Origin: Aphrocallistes beatrix
Lineage: Eukaryota; Porifera; Hexactinellida; Sceptrulophora; Aphrocallistidae
Assembly (NCBI GenBank): GCA_963281255.1
Contig: OY725502.1
Coordinates: forward strand, 3,100,001-3,164,000
Reading direction: 5' to 3'
DNA length: 64,000 nt
Shown here: piece after piece, positions 21,763 through 32,679 of the stretch
How positions within the stretch are numbered: the stretch's first letter is position 1
Layout: every line of letters starts with the position of its first letter
The notes under the pieces: model-generated
Database searches by the model: none
What the model was told of the DNA's origin: nothing
What the model saw: the letters and a program-made list of their open reading frames with translations, nothing else
Position numbers and translations under genes: made by a program

Positions 21763-21959
21763 TATACTAATAAATTGGTTGGGTAATATATTGGAATCTA
21801 TGATTTATATTGAACATAGAAATTTAGGCCTTGGTCAGCCACAGAAATTCCTGAATAAACCCTTGTAAATTCGGTGCGTAATAGTTTTACATCATTGAAA
21901 AAGTGCCGCGCTAGAAAATCCTAGATAAACCCTTGGTTTGAGGAGATATTAGTGGGAGC

Positions 21960-22530
21960 GGGTTGGAGAAATGGTTGGGTGATGGGGATGATCGAGTGAA
22001 TTGATGAGTCATAGAAGATATCTTGAGTTCGATTGTCCGGGACTTTTTCGAGGTTATAAGGAGAAAGCAAGGTTGGGTGGGACTGGATAGGTAGAGGCTA
22101 GGTCGTCAAAATAGAGGTGAGGATTTCTCCTTTTGGGGGGACATAGTCCTTGAGGAGGTACGCAGTGACTATTCTTGGGAGTTCTGGGGCTAGGGTGAGA
22201 CCCATTGGGATCCCAAGGGCGCCATGTGAATTGATATGTGTCCCTTCCGTTAAATAGTTTAATGAGAGTAAGGCGGTAAGTAGAAGGATCAAGTTTGACT
22301 CGGGATGTAAAAGGAAAAAGCTACCATTATGAGAGAGTGCGGGGTGCTGGGGTAAAATTTCACGATATCGTAACAAAAGATTCAGGAAGGGGGCTTATAA
22401 AACAAGAGTATGTTTGAGGATTTTGCTGCATCTTTGACTAAATATGGTGCGTTTTCGATTATTGGGGTAATTAGGGGACGTAAATAGCTTGAGGCTAGGT
22501 GGTTATGAACATATCACCTAGAACGGTTTT
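21960..22530 (-). pseudogene. Penelope-like reverse transcriptase fragment
   Basis: The minus strand encodes GIPMGLTLAPELPRIVTAYL and, after a frameshift, LYFDDLASTYP. These match GLPLTPELARMCTAYLL and LYFDDVAATYP in the copy at 40669-41577. The order and spacing fit the RT palm with its YFDD active site. The copy is short and frameshifted. Confidence 0.65.
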
Positions 22531-23360
22531 ATCTAGAAGAGAACAGTACTCTACTAGGACCTGTAGAGACCTCTGCACCTTGAGTCCTAGTTAAACCAAA
22601 AAACTTGGCCGAGGACCAGCTGCAGCCGTATTCACTAAGATCTTAAGCACTAAGATCGATCTTAAGTCTTAAGATCGATCTTAAGACCAAACTTAGAGCT
22701 ATTCACTAAGAATTAAGATCGAACTTAGAAATAACGTTATGGTTAATATGATTTGAATATAACATTATACTAATAAAATACAAAACTAGAGTATAATATT
22801 ACTTGTAGTAATGGTAAGTAGTCATTTATTATTGATCTAGTGAAAATCAACTATATTTCTTCTTTTTGAGCAAATTGAGGCAATTAATGTCAAAATATTT
22901 GGAGCGTAAAGAAGATTGATTAACCCACTCCTGTAAGACATAGCTTTTATCTATGTAGTTGTACCGCCTGGAATTCATGGTGAGTCTCTTAGAATATCTG
23001 TTGTGAAATCTTTGTTTTGACTTGATTGAATTCTATTATGAAAATTCAATGTTTTATGAATGTATTCTATATATATTCTACACTAGTCAATATTAAAGGA
23101 AGAGCTATCAAAGAGCATAAGTTGTATCTCATGAATTCATTATATTATATTAAATAAAACATATAAACAACAAGTGTCTTTGTATATTGTAACATTAAAA
23201 CCTCTCTAAAACAAAATATAAACACTGGATATGAGAAGTACAATAAATTGAACTCTATCGACGTTAAAATTTCTGCGTCATTTGGTGTTAGGAAAATGAT
23301 TGGTGTCATTAGTGGTTATGGTAAGTCGGAGTCCTTTCGTGTATATCAATTGCTGCTGAG

Positions 23361-23542
23361 TAGGGGTGTCGACGAATCCTCGAATTCTAATACCCGGTTC
23401 TCGATTCCTGCGTAATCCAATGCCTTTTTATATAATGCGCAATACCCGGGTATTCGGATTTAATTACCCGGGTATCGAATCTCATTCGATTTTTTGGAAC
23501 CGGGTAATTACCCGGGTATCTGAGAACCAGGAAACACCCCTA
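23361..23542. mobile_element. hAT-type MITE (182 bp)
   Basis: TAGGGGTGT at the left and its complement ACACCCCTA at the right; the 8-bp CTGCTGAG duplication is perfect (23353-23360, 23543-23550). It contains several TACCCGG units. Confidence 0.9.
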
Positions 23543-23576
23543 CTGCTGAGTACTTGCATTAACAATACCAAAACAA

Positions 23577-24450
23577 ATGGACAAATCCCGCAAAGCAAAT
23601 TGGACCAGAGAAGAAGAGTGCAGTCTTATTGATGAAATTGAATCAGCAGGTGAGATTTTGAGAGGCTCAGGAAATTCTGCTGATAAAAACAAAAGGAGAA
23701 AGCAAATCTGGAGATACATTGCAGCAAAACTCAATTCGGTACATGGCAATGGCAGAGCTGTAGAAGATATTAGGAATAAATGGACCAACCTAAAGCCAAA
23801 TGCAGAGTCGAAAGTTGATGCAAGCTTTAGGGAAACCAGGAAGACTGGAGGGGGTACGACCAGTGGTGTTTTGGGGGGGGGGGCGCGGGGGGGCGCTGCC
23901 CCCCACTTTTTTACATTGTATCATTATCACTATGTTGACTAAAACCTAAATATACTCGCAAACGCTTGTGATGAATTGGCGCGGAGCACAAAGTGGTAAT
24001 CAGGTTACAGGAAGGAAATTCAAATCCCGTATGAGATTTGATAAGAATTGATGTACAATGATATTTGACCACCTTAAGTTTAAAAATTTTTCTGGGGGGT
24101 TACCCCCCAGACCCCCCATTACCTGCGCTCGCTCCGCTCGCTTTTGGCCCCCCCTGAGTCTAAACCCTGTATCCGCTCCTGCCATCAGGGGATTAAAGTT
24201 TCACGAAAAAACATATAACTTTTTTACGGGAAGGAAGCGCCCCCCCACTTCTATTTTTGGCAAAACACCGCTGGGTACGACACTGCTGGACAGGTAGAAG
24301 ACGGCTGCAGACTTACTTCCATTACAGCAGGAAGTTTTGCTTCAACAGATGGCTGTATTTTCAGCACAGCTACAGTTGATAGAAGAACAGAGGGACTATT
24401 ATAGATTGAAACGTCAGAGACTGTTGGAAAATTTGGAAAATTGTAAATAG
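23577..24450 (+). pseudogene. Harbinger Myb/SANT-like DNA-binding protein, split by MITE
   Basis: The N-terminal part (23577-23860) has a trihelix Myb/SANT-like domain: W in KANWTREEECSLIDEI, W in RKQIWRYIAAKLN, W in DIRNKWTNLK. A 413-bp hAT MITE is inserted at 23861. The frame then continues from 24282 to a stop at 24448-24450 with a Leu/Gln-rich coiled-coil tail (LLPLQQEVLLQQM, RLKRQRLLENLENCK). One further in-frame TAG lies at 24294-24296. In Harbinger elements this protein helps nuclear import and DNA binding of the transposase. The start Met at 23577 is well placed just after the nested MITE at 23361-23542. Confidence 0.8.
23861..24273. mobile_element. hAT-type MITE (413 bp) in the Myb gene
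   Basis: CAGTGGTGTTTTG and its complement CAAAACACCGCTG, with a perfect 8-bp duplication GGTACGAC (23853-23860, 24274-24281). The interior has long G and C runs. Confidence 0.9.
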
Positions 24451-24986
24451 GAAAATAGGATCAAAGTGATTATTATCAGTCATGTGAATCAATATATAAA
24501 GCCTGTCTCTATTATTATGCATATTAGAATGAGTGTAAGATTATATAGTAAAAGAATGTATGTTTGTTTATTCATACAAACCCAAGAAGAATTTGCCACG
24601 AATTATAGCATGTGATACATGTTGCGATGTTACACAGAAATGTTTAAAATATTTAAATTTTATTTGAAGTCTAATATCAATCAAACTAAATTCAATGTTC
24701 GATGAAAGTAAGTTTGAACAACAATTATGGAGTAATTAGTGAAAATCGAATCAATTACAATACTTAAGACACCTCCCTAGGTTGCTTAAAGTTCGGTATT
24801 AAGATCGAACTTAAGACTTAAGCACTAAGATCGATCTTAAGTTCGATCTTAGTTCTTAGTGAATACGACCGCAGCTGTCGTATCCGTCAGAGCCCAAGGC
24901 CCAATGGTTTTTCACCTTACATGATCAAGGATCCTTCCATCGACACAGCCTCGTAAATAGACCTATAAACGAGATCACTATATACG

Positions 24987-25428
24987 TACAAGCGCGCTTC
25001 GCTTGCTTGCGCTGCGCGGCTAGCATACACTTTGTATCCGCCGGAAGCACAATGAGTGATTATAAGGGAAATAACATCTCTAAATATGTGTGTCTTACTG
25101 TTATAATCGATATCACTCGTTTAAATTTTTGATGCGTAATGATGACGTCATTACAGAGTGATGTGTTATCTATTTTGATGATAGTTGTATCATATTTGAG
25201 ATGTATTAATATATACATTCTATTAAAATTTCAGCCTTCTAGCACCTAAAATGGCTGAGTTATAGTCGAAAAACTGAAATTTCTAATTATAAAAAGGTGA
25301 CAATGACGTCATAATTCTATGATGAGTCGACATTTTGGTTTGAGCTCAGAATTAGTGGAGCATCAATTTGTTACAGATATACTTATATCTACGCAAATAA
25401 ACCTTAATCGAGTTTTAATAGTAAGGAT
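24987..25428 (-). mobile_element. Family A copy 5, internally deleted
   Basis: Both family ends are present: TACAAGCGCGC at 24987 and the complement of ATCCTTACTATTAAAACTCG ending at 25428. Confidence 0.85.
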
Positions 25429-26019
25429 AACTGGTAAATATGGAATAGACCTGACTCAATACATAAACAAGTTAAAATCACTCTCTAAACTTAAAATTTG
25501 ATTGACTGTGATAAGAGAATGTTGGCAAAACATAACTCTGCTGACCAGTGAAATTGCAGTATTGTACCAAATTTAGAACATTTCTTATATTGTAGCGGTT
25601 TAAACCTGGATCCAAATTCTGAATTTTTTCATATCTTTTCTCAAGGTGTCAAAATGTATTAGCCATCAGAGTCCAGGATTTAACATTACAGTTGGCTTTG
25701 ATTTTATTGACCAATAGAGATTAGACCTGCATAACTCAATGCATGTAAATAATTCAAAATTACTAGTATCTAAACTTGAAATCTGATTGGTTGACATGGA
25801 AAAATATGTCTACAACGCGATTCTATTAATATTAAATTATATACATACATTAAGCAAAGAGAGCTCAATGATTACTATGTGGTATTCATTATGTATATTT
25901 CAAATATCAAGTTTCGTGTCTACGAGTCACTTAATGGAGCAACACTAACAGACTGTTGACTTTTCTGGAGTTACTCAATCTAAACAATTTTTGGAATTTT
26001 TTTCCTTCATATAAATGTT
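25429..26019. repeat. Two diverged ~280-bp direct repeats
   Basis: The segments near 25437-25505 and 25716-25798 share AATAGA..TTAGACCTG..ACTCAAT and TCTAAACTTGAAATCTGATT. No gene is seen. Confidence 0.45.
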
Positions 26020-26790
26020 GTAAACAGAAATAAACGAATAATTTCTCATATGAATCCGAAAATATAATATTCGAAATCTACAGCCCTAAAAACCCCATGT
26101 CAACCGTTGGATGCTAGTTTCTAACTTATTTTTGAGATTTCTTTACTTTATGTATCTATTGTAAACAAAATAAACAAATTAATCATCGAACTTACTCGAA
26201 AATATGATATTCGAAAACCCCATGTCAATCTTTGAAGCTAGTTTCTAGCATATTTTTGAGATTTGTTTACTTTATGTATCTAATGTAAACGAAAGTAAGC
26301 AAATAATTTGTCATATAGATCTGAAAATATGATATTCGAAATCTACATCCCTAAAAACCCCATGTCACCCGTTGGAAACTAGTCTCTAGCTTATTTTTCA
26401 AAATTCGTCGAATGGTGTGAAAATATGTATATAAAGGTGTGAAAATATGCACATAATCTTTTTTATTGCTATACACTATGATACATTTAAGATATCAAAC
26501 ATAAGTTGTGGCTTTAAAGTATTAATAACAATGACGATCTATTGTAATGTCGTCCAATGATTTCTATTGTGATAGTGTAGTCATTTATTTTGTATAGAAA
26601 AGGTGTGAAAAATAGTTTTCCATTTTTTTTGCAGAGGTGTGAAAATTTTGCTTAAATTTTCGAACTTAATCATAGATTCATCATTTTACACCTACATGCC
26701 AATTTATGTATCTCTACGACTTGCCAATTCTTCAATCAATTCGGACAAACAAACAAACAAAAAATCCTAGCATTTTAATATACGTATAAG
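26020..26790 (-). mobile_element. Family C (Helentron-like) copy 1 with tandem core
   Basis: Two to three ~125-140 bp units run from CATGTCAACCGTTGG to GATATTCGAAATCTAC (26098-26400). A flank with repeated AGGTGTGAAAA follows, then a (CAAA)n tract. The end is the complement of ATATTAAAATGCTAGGAT near 26790. That end resembles the 5' end of family A. Confidence 0.6.
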
Positions 26791-26855
26791 ATACATTATG
26801 ATGACAGATTGGTAGACAATTTCAGATGGATATTTAAGAGAACCCCTATCAAGTA

Positions 26856-27121
26856 CAGTAGAATATCAGTTATCCGAATCCCTTGGTTGACCAAACTAAA
26901 ATATACTAAATTTTTAAAATGATGCATCCTTGAGTTGAGAATTGAAAGTACTACACTGCCATCATTTTCTATACTGTTGTTGATACCTACATACGTAGAT
27001 CAATATGTATTTTATTCATATTCTTCATTATGACTGCTTAGTACTCCTGACCAACTTTTCTATATAATTACATAACAACTTCAGTTATCCGAAACCCGTT
27101 CGGATAACTGACGTCCTACTG
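26856..27121. mobile_element. pogo-like MITE (266 bp)
   Basis: CAGTAGAATATCAGTTATCC and a complement ending GGACGTAGG-like ACGTCCTACTG; TA on both sides (26854-26855, 27122-27123). Confidence 0.85.
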
Positions 27122-28726
27122 TAATTCAATCATTGAAAATCCAGTGTCATTATAAAACTTTAATATGTTGGGTAGATGTTAAAAAATTCTCGCAGTCTCG
27201 ACAATTCGTGGATTTTTTAAGGTACGAAAAGATTGCATACCCAGCAACGTAATTAAGGCACTCAATCTGTGAATTATTAAATACAGGGTCAAAAATTACT
27301 TTTATTTCGTTTGTAACAAACTCAAAATCAAAATCTATTAAATACATTTCTTCCTTATAATCCTCTGCAATACTTTTCAAATATTCTTTGAGATACACTA
27401 GTATTATCAGATTGTTGTTTAATCGAAAAAAAAATTAAGAAGATTGGATAATTGAAGTCGACGTTCACTCTCTAAAATTTGACAATAAGAAATATTATAG
27501 TTTGAGCCAGACTATATAAGCCGAAATGATGTTCTAATGGGTCATTTTGTATTCGAGATGTTAGTAAATATTCAAAACCGCATTAGAGGGTCAACCTTTG
27601 TACCAAGAAAGGGAGAGCACTACAAGTAGTATGTTTAAAGTTAGTGAAAGTTTGCGGGGTAAGCTTCCCTCTAGACGTAGGAATGAATTTCCAATAATCC
27701 AGCCGAACTACGTCGTCCAAAAATTTAATCTCGGATCGTTTAAGTAAAGCTGGGCAAAAATTGGATTGTTGAAGCGAATATCTTTTCCGATCCAATTAAT
27801 TTTGAATATGTTCCAGATTATATTTATCAAATTTATGAAGTTCACTGTATGGTTTTAATATGTTGAATTCTCATTATAAAAACTTGAGAGCCTCGCAGCT
27901 GTAGATTCATCAAAAATCTTAAGGGCCAAGTTTACATTTTGTAATTCTAAATGAGATGGCCAACATGCCTTCGATGTTAATTTTGGGGCTCTCTTAATGA
28001 TAGAAAATTTGTCAGCCTTATATAAAGTTATGAGGTCGTCAAATGCTTCATAGTAAATTAGAGGGTATTTTGACTTGGTCAATTCCTTCGGGTTCGAAAT
28101 AATATTTGTGACTGGTATAGAAACTCTAAACTGAGTAGATGATATAGTTACTGGTTGTGTTATCTTATCAGTACAAATCTCAAAATCAGGATAAATGAAA
28201 GTTTTCTTGAAATCTTTCAAATTTAACCAATTATTACGAATTGATTTGATTATATGAACAATATCAAAAAAATAAAATAAGGTTTCGAGATGGGTTATGT
28301 ACAACTCGAGGTTGTAAGACTTTCCCGTTATGTGAAAATAATTTAAATAAAGTGACATTTAAAGGATAATAATCGGTGCATAGAACCTCAACAAATAGAT
28401 CGCAACTCTCGATATCACATATTGTTTTAGTTATACTTGGAGATAAATCAACCACGGAGGAAGAGCCTAACGGAATTAGACGAACAATGGTTGAAAATTT
28501 TTTCATTAGACTGGAAATCATCAATGAAAATACAGTTGTAGGGGGATCACTTGAATTGTCGATGGCGCCCAAATCTTTATCTCCCTTATAAGATGCATCA
28601 CTACGGATGTGAACATCATCCATTTGAAGTATCACATGGCGTTCACTATAGCTAAATTTGGAAGTTATTTCTCTTATAATTTGAAATTAGTCACCTTCAA
28701 TACCCAGAGTATTTTTTATGCTGATC

Positions 28727-30364
28727 CATAGCCTACTCTAATAATGCCTCACAGTAGACTGAAAATCATGGACTAGGGATGAAGTAGTAGCCGAATGGAT
28801 TAATACACGATTAGCCTAAATCCGTTAACCATGCAGAATAGGCATTAAGAATGTATTACCAGCATATATAAACATGGTATCAAAGTACATATATCCGTTG
28901 GAAAAATTTCGATTAGTCATCATACCATTGCGCAACAGGTCATTCTAAGGACAATTTTAGTGATTTTATAAGCAGTTTTAACCCTATTTCTAAATGGTAT
29001 TAAGGTGTGATTTTTGTGTTCAACCAAGATACGTACGAGTTGATTTGAAAAATTTAGAATTTTTCAATGGAATGTTGTTACATTCCCGCGTTGCTTGGTA
29101 AAGCATTTTGGTCAGTTTGGGCCATTTCATCCAAACTGTCTAACTAGATCTTCAAATTTGATCGTTTGATAGGCAATGGTCTACTTCCTATTATAGGTGA
29201 TAATACAACTTGAACTTCTAAATTCAACGAGTTTTGAGTTATGGGTTGATTTTAAGAATGTGACCAAAACACTAAATTGTCGCATAACTCTATAGTCTGT
29301 GAATTTAGAAGTTTAAATTGTATTATTACTTAATAGGAAGTAGTCAATTGCCTATCAAATACGATCAAATTTGAATACCTAGTTCTTACAGTTTGCAGCA
29401 TATGGCTCAAAATGATCAAAATGCTTTACTATAGCAACGTAGGAATGTAGCAACATTCCATTTAAAAATTCTATTTTTTTCAAATCAACTCGTACTAATC
29501 TTAGTTCAACACAAAAATTATACCCTAATAACATTTAGAAGGCTTAAAACAGCTTAGAAAATCGCTAAAATTGTCCTTAGGATGACCTGTTGCACAGTGA
29601 TGTGATGACTAATCGAAATTTTGACAACAGATATATGTACTTTGATGCCATGTTTATACTTAGGGCGGTCAGAAAGTTCTAATCAGTGCTATCATATACT
29701 CTTATTGTACCTTATTGGATCGATATTGAAGCTTGAATTTACTTCTTAACACATTCACAAGTGATACCAATTTACAGAATCAAAATCTAGAGAAAACTCT
29801 TTGTATACCACGTCCTATATATTGTGTCGCTTGAGCCACCGTGTAAAATTATGGCCACAAATCACCCGTTCACCACTCGTCCTTCCCTAAAAAGTAGGCT
29901 CCATTATCAAATATTTGAATCTGAGAGAGTATCATTCCCATCAACTTCCTAAGATTGATTTGTATTTGAGCATTCGTATCGCTTAGTAATGCCCTTGTAA
30001 TGTCGTTACTCTTGAGGGAAGTTCGGGTGGTTTGTGGCCATAATTTTACACGGTGGCTCAAGCGACACAATATATAGGAAGTGGTATACAAAGAGTTTTC
30101 TCTAGATTTTGATTTTGTAAATTGGTATCACTTGTGAATGTGTTAAGAAGTAAATTCAAGCTTCAATATCAATCTAATAAGGTACAATAAGAGTGTATGA
30201 TAACACTGATTAGAACTTTCTGACCGCCCTAAGTATATGCTGGTAATACATTCTTAATGCCTATTCTGCATGGTTAACGAATTTAGGCTAATCGTGTATT
30301 AATCCATTCGGCTATTACCGAATCCTTGGTTATTTACTGTGAAGCATTATTAGAGTAGGCTATG
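28727..30364. mobile_element. P-type fold-back (family B, copy 1)
   Basis: Starts CATAGCCTACTCTAATAATG and ends with the complement; 7-bp GCTGATC duplicated at 28720-28726 and 30365-30371. The long arms mirror each other through the centre. A mariner-type fold-back (29659-30233) is nested in it. It sits inside the P-like transposase coding sequence. Confidence 0.9.
29659..30233. mobile_element. mariner-type fold-back MITE (575 bp)
   Basis: CTTAGGGCGGTCAGAAAGTT and its complement, with TA on both sides. The arms are ~190 bp, nearly identical, with a small unique middle. The end resembles that of the mariner at 37703 (TAGGGCGTTCAAAAAGTC). Confidence 0.9.
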
Positions 30365-30569
30365 GCTGATCAAATTTCTCTCATGTGGTAAGATTAAGCA
30401 ATGAGATGACTGAATAAGTCGGTAACAAGCAGGTGATATTCCATGTATTTTTAATGAAAACACCTGTGTTATGTTATAACGACGACGAGTTTTAGAATTT
30501 ATCAAATTTCTAAGATGCCCAACTAAAAAGTGGAATGATATATGACGGCCACCCAAGGGACTGGACAAA

Positions 30570-30757
30570 ATTGGCCGTTATACACAGGTGACCGTTATAT
30601 ACAGGTGATTGTCTCAATCCCCAAAGGAATCAACGTAGTGCAATAAATATAAGTTTTTAGAAATCCATTACTTGAAGTAATTACAAGAAACTTGTTAGTC
30701 GTTCGTAACAGTTCTTGTATTAAACACATAAAAAGGTAAAAAGTGATGGCCATTATA
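30570..30757. mobile_element. Fragment of CAGTCGAACC-type MITE
   Basis: TGGCCGTTATACACAGG, ACCGTTATATACAGGTGATT, the CAT AAAAAGGTAAAAAGTGATGG region and others match the internal sequence of the MITE at 34312-34705. The ends are lost. Confidence 0.55.
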
Positions 30758-31330
30758 GCAGGGGCGGATACAGGGGGGGGTGTCCAGGGGGGCCATGGCC
30801 CCCCCTGAAAATTTTACGAATTGATCTACGAGGGAGCTATTTGGGCCTAGACCCCAGATTTGTGAACTTTAGCCCTCAATTAAATGAGTTTATTTTCTCA
30901 ATTCCAATGATATCTACTAAATACTTCTTTCTTCAATTCAATTATTCCGTGTTTAATGATTTCATTAGATCTGATTTACATTAATCCATAAGTGTAACAA
31001 TTATTCCTTTATTTGAGACCAACATTAGCTTCGAGTTTCCATTTAGATTCGATTGAGGTGAAAACTTGAGTATGCTACTATTTCATAGGCATCTAAAATC
31101 CGTACATAATTATAGGTATGAGGTGGCACAGTTTGAAAATCTTTAACCTTGTGGGAGTGTAAACAAGTTGGAAGATGAAAAATTGAGTATTTCGAATATG
31201 GAGAATTCGAATTTGAAGTTAAATTAAGCGTATCTCTTACCAATTAAATACCTTGAAACGGTAAATAAATCAGTATTATAACTATTTGTATGGGGAATTA
31301 TGGGGTGTACGAATACTTTTGTTCAGGCAG
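30758..31330. mobile_element. Degraded hAT-type MITE start and unannotated flank
   Basis: CAGGGGCGGATACAGGGG at 30759, followed by poly-G/C, resembles hAT MITE ends; the complement of a similar end is at 24168-24184. No right end was found. Near 31270-31333 is a right end of the Tc1-like MITE seen at 48344 (AATACTTTTGTTCAGGCAG). Confidence 0.4.
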
Positions 31331-31375
31331 TGTATATATATATATATATATATGTTAGAACAAATTTGCGAAATC

Positions 31376-31485
31376 AACAATTATGCATAATTGTTCATCT
31401 AATGTAGCAATTATGCATAATTGTTGTGAAATGAACAGTTTTACATAATTGTTAAAAATGGAAGCAACAATTATGCATAATTATT
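31376..31485. repeat. Cluster of ATGCAT-centred palindromes
   Basis: AACAATTATGCATAATTGTT is perfect at 31376-31395. Near copies follow at 31407-31426, 31434-31453 and 31465-31485. The core resembles palindromic POU/octamer sites. Confidence 0.7.
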
Positions 31486-31541
31486 AATGGTGCTACTGAG
31501 TTCCAAAGAACAACCAATTTATTGAATGAATTGGTAGTACA

Positions 31542-31600
31542 GTCCACTCCCCGAAAACCGGGGCACCTCGGGACCAGAGCTCAGCCTTCAGCCATTGTAT
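31542..31600. mobile_element. One-ended pogo-like fragment
   Basis: CAGTCCACTCCCCGAAAACC after TA resembles pogo/Tigger ends. No partner end was found. Confidence 0.35.
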
Positions 31601-31785
31601 AGTATATAGGTATATGTACACACTACACACTACACAGTCAGTCTGTCACATAGATAACTATAATTTCACTATAACACAACAAGCATAACCGTATAGAGTC
31701 AAGTAAGGCTCAGTCTAACACACGAAATTCCAAAATTTCTCTTCCGACGGTCAGTCAAACTTATTATGACACTTCTGAAAACACT

Positions 31786-32676
31786 TCATCTGTCGCTGTT
31801 GCATGTCTTGGTGCAACTGCACTTGGCGAAGCCCTGGCCAGTACCAATCGAGTCAAGGTGTGCGACTTCACGCAGAGATATATCCTCCCCTTGTATGACT
31901 TCCGCAATAGTCATGAATTGCTCCACACAAGGACTGAACTGATTGCGAGTATAAAATTGATTCAGTAGTCCATGTTTTGTTCCGAGCTTGTAAAGGCCAC
32001 CATCATGTACCGAGACCATAACAACTTTTACGTTGGGCATCTCCGCCCGGCCGCGATCCACCAAAGGAACAGGAACCATCACAGTGTCGCCGATATGTGC
32101 AAGTTTAAAGCGCTTGACTGAACGTTTCGTCATCATGTCTGCTTGCTGCAACTGCTTTCTCTTGGCTCCCAGCTGTTCAACATGAATGACACGCTTCCGG
32201 TGACATAAACTGCAAAGAAGAGATCCACCATTTCCTTTGTCTCCCTCTTCTTGATCGCCAGAGAAGGCACATGGAGCGATGGCGTGGCAAGCTAGACCAC
32301 AGTCATTGCACATGTCAGAACCGGTGCAACTTTCTCCGCAAGTGATGCATGATAGCTGTACGTGGCAACCACCAGCAGCATTGTTTTCCTTCTCTGATTC
32401 TTCATCATCAAGTACCACAGTTGTTTCTTCGTCACCATGCAGCTCACTGCCTTTCATCCCAAGAGCTTCTGCAAGCTGTTCCTCCGTTTCCAGGCGTTCA
32501 ATGACTTCCTCAGGCAAATTCGATGCAGCAACACCAAGATGTGGCTTCTGTCCGAACATCGCTTCATACGGCATGCGGCCGATTCCAGTGTGATAGCGAG
32601 TGTTCTTCTGCCACTGGACGAAGCGAAGACCTTCTGACCACTTCGTAGTGTTGTTCTCCTTCTGCCAGCAGGCCTA
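31786..32676 (-). pseudogene. C-terminal part of KRBA2/Ginger2-like integrase
   Basis: An open frame of nearly 300 codons without an N-terminus. It starts at the 32676 edge with ENNTTKWSEGLRFVQWQKNT and YHTGIGRMPYEAMFGQKP, the region after the integrase catalytic Glu. A Cys/His region follows (CITCGESCTGSDMCNDCGLACH and LCSLCHRKR), then IGDTVMVPVPLVDRGRAEMP, YKLGTKHGLLNQFYTRNQF, ISLREVAHLDS and GFAKCSCTKTC. The final Cys motif expected in this family is cut by a stop at 31786. Upstream coding sequence is replaced by a family A copy at 32680. Codon use is more GC-rich than the surroundings. Confidence 0.75.
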
Positions 32677-32679
32677 AAA

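Larger units (their letters stand above)
22625..24870 (+). mobile_element. PIF/Harbinger-like element with Myb gene
   Basis: The ends G(C/G)(C/T)CGTATTCACTAAG, followed by arrays of AAGATCGATCTTAAG-like palindromes, are inverted at 22625 and 24870. GCA is duplicated at 22622-22624 and 24871-24873. A 3-bp duplication and a Myb/SANT-like second protein are Harbinger features. No DDE transposase gene is present, so this copy is non-autonomous. It carries two nested hAT-type MITEs. Confidence 0.8.
27150..30568 (-). pseudogene. P-like transposase, second copy, split by fold-back
   Basis: Minus strand. 30568-30372 encodes KTRRRYNITQVFSLKI and SPACYRL, matching the P-like gene at 11501. A 1.64-kb fold-back (28727-30364) interrupts it. 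The frame resumes at 28719 with an in-frame TAA near 28688, then VILQMDDVHI and SLMISSLMKKFSTIVRLIPL (28635-28264). FFDIVHIIKSIRNNWLNL (the D-x-x-H-x-x-K-x-x-R-N block of P/THAP9 transposases) and KACWPSHLELQNVNLALKIF lie in 27855-28300. The C-terminal YVAGYAIFSYL..CRDC finger is at 27150-27398. The THAP exon was not found. Overall it is longer at the C-terminus than the 11501 copy. Confidence 0.8.

Noticed and set aside
32279-32637. Ser-rich plus-strand frame
   Set aside because: Antisense of the KRBA2/Ginger2-like coding sequence.
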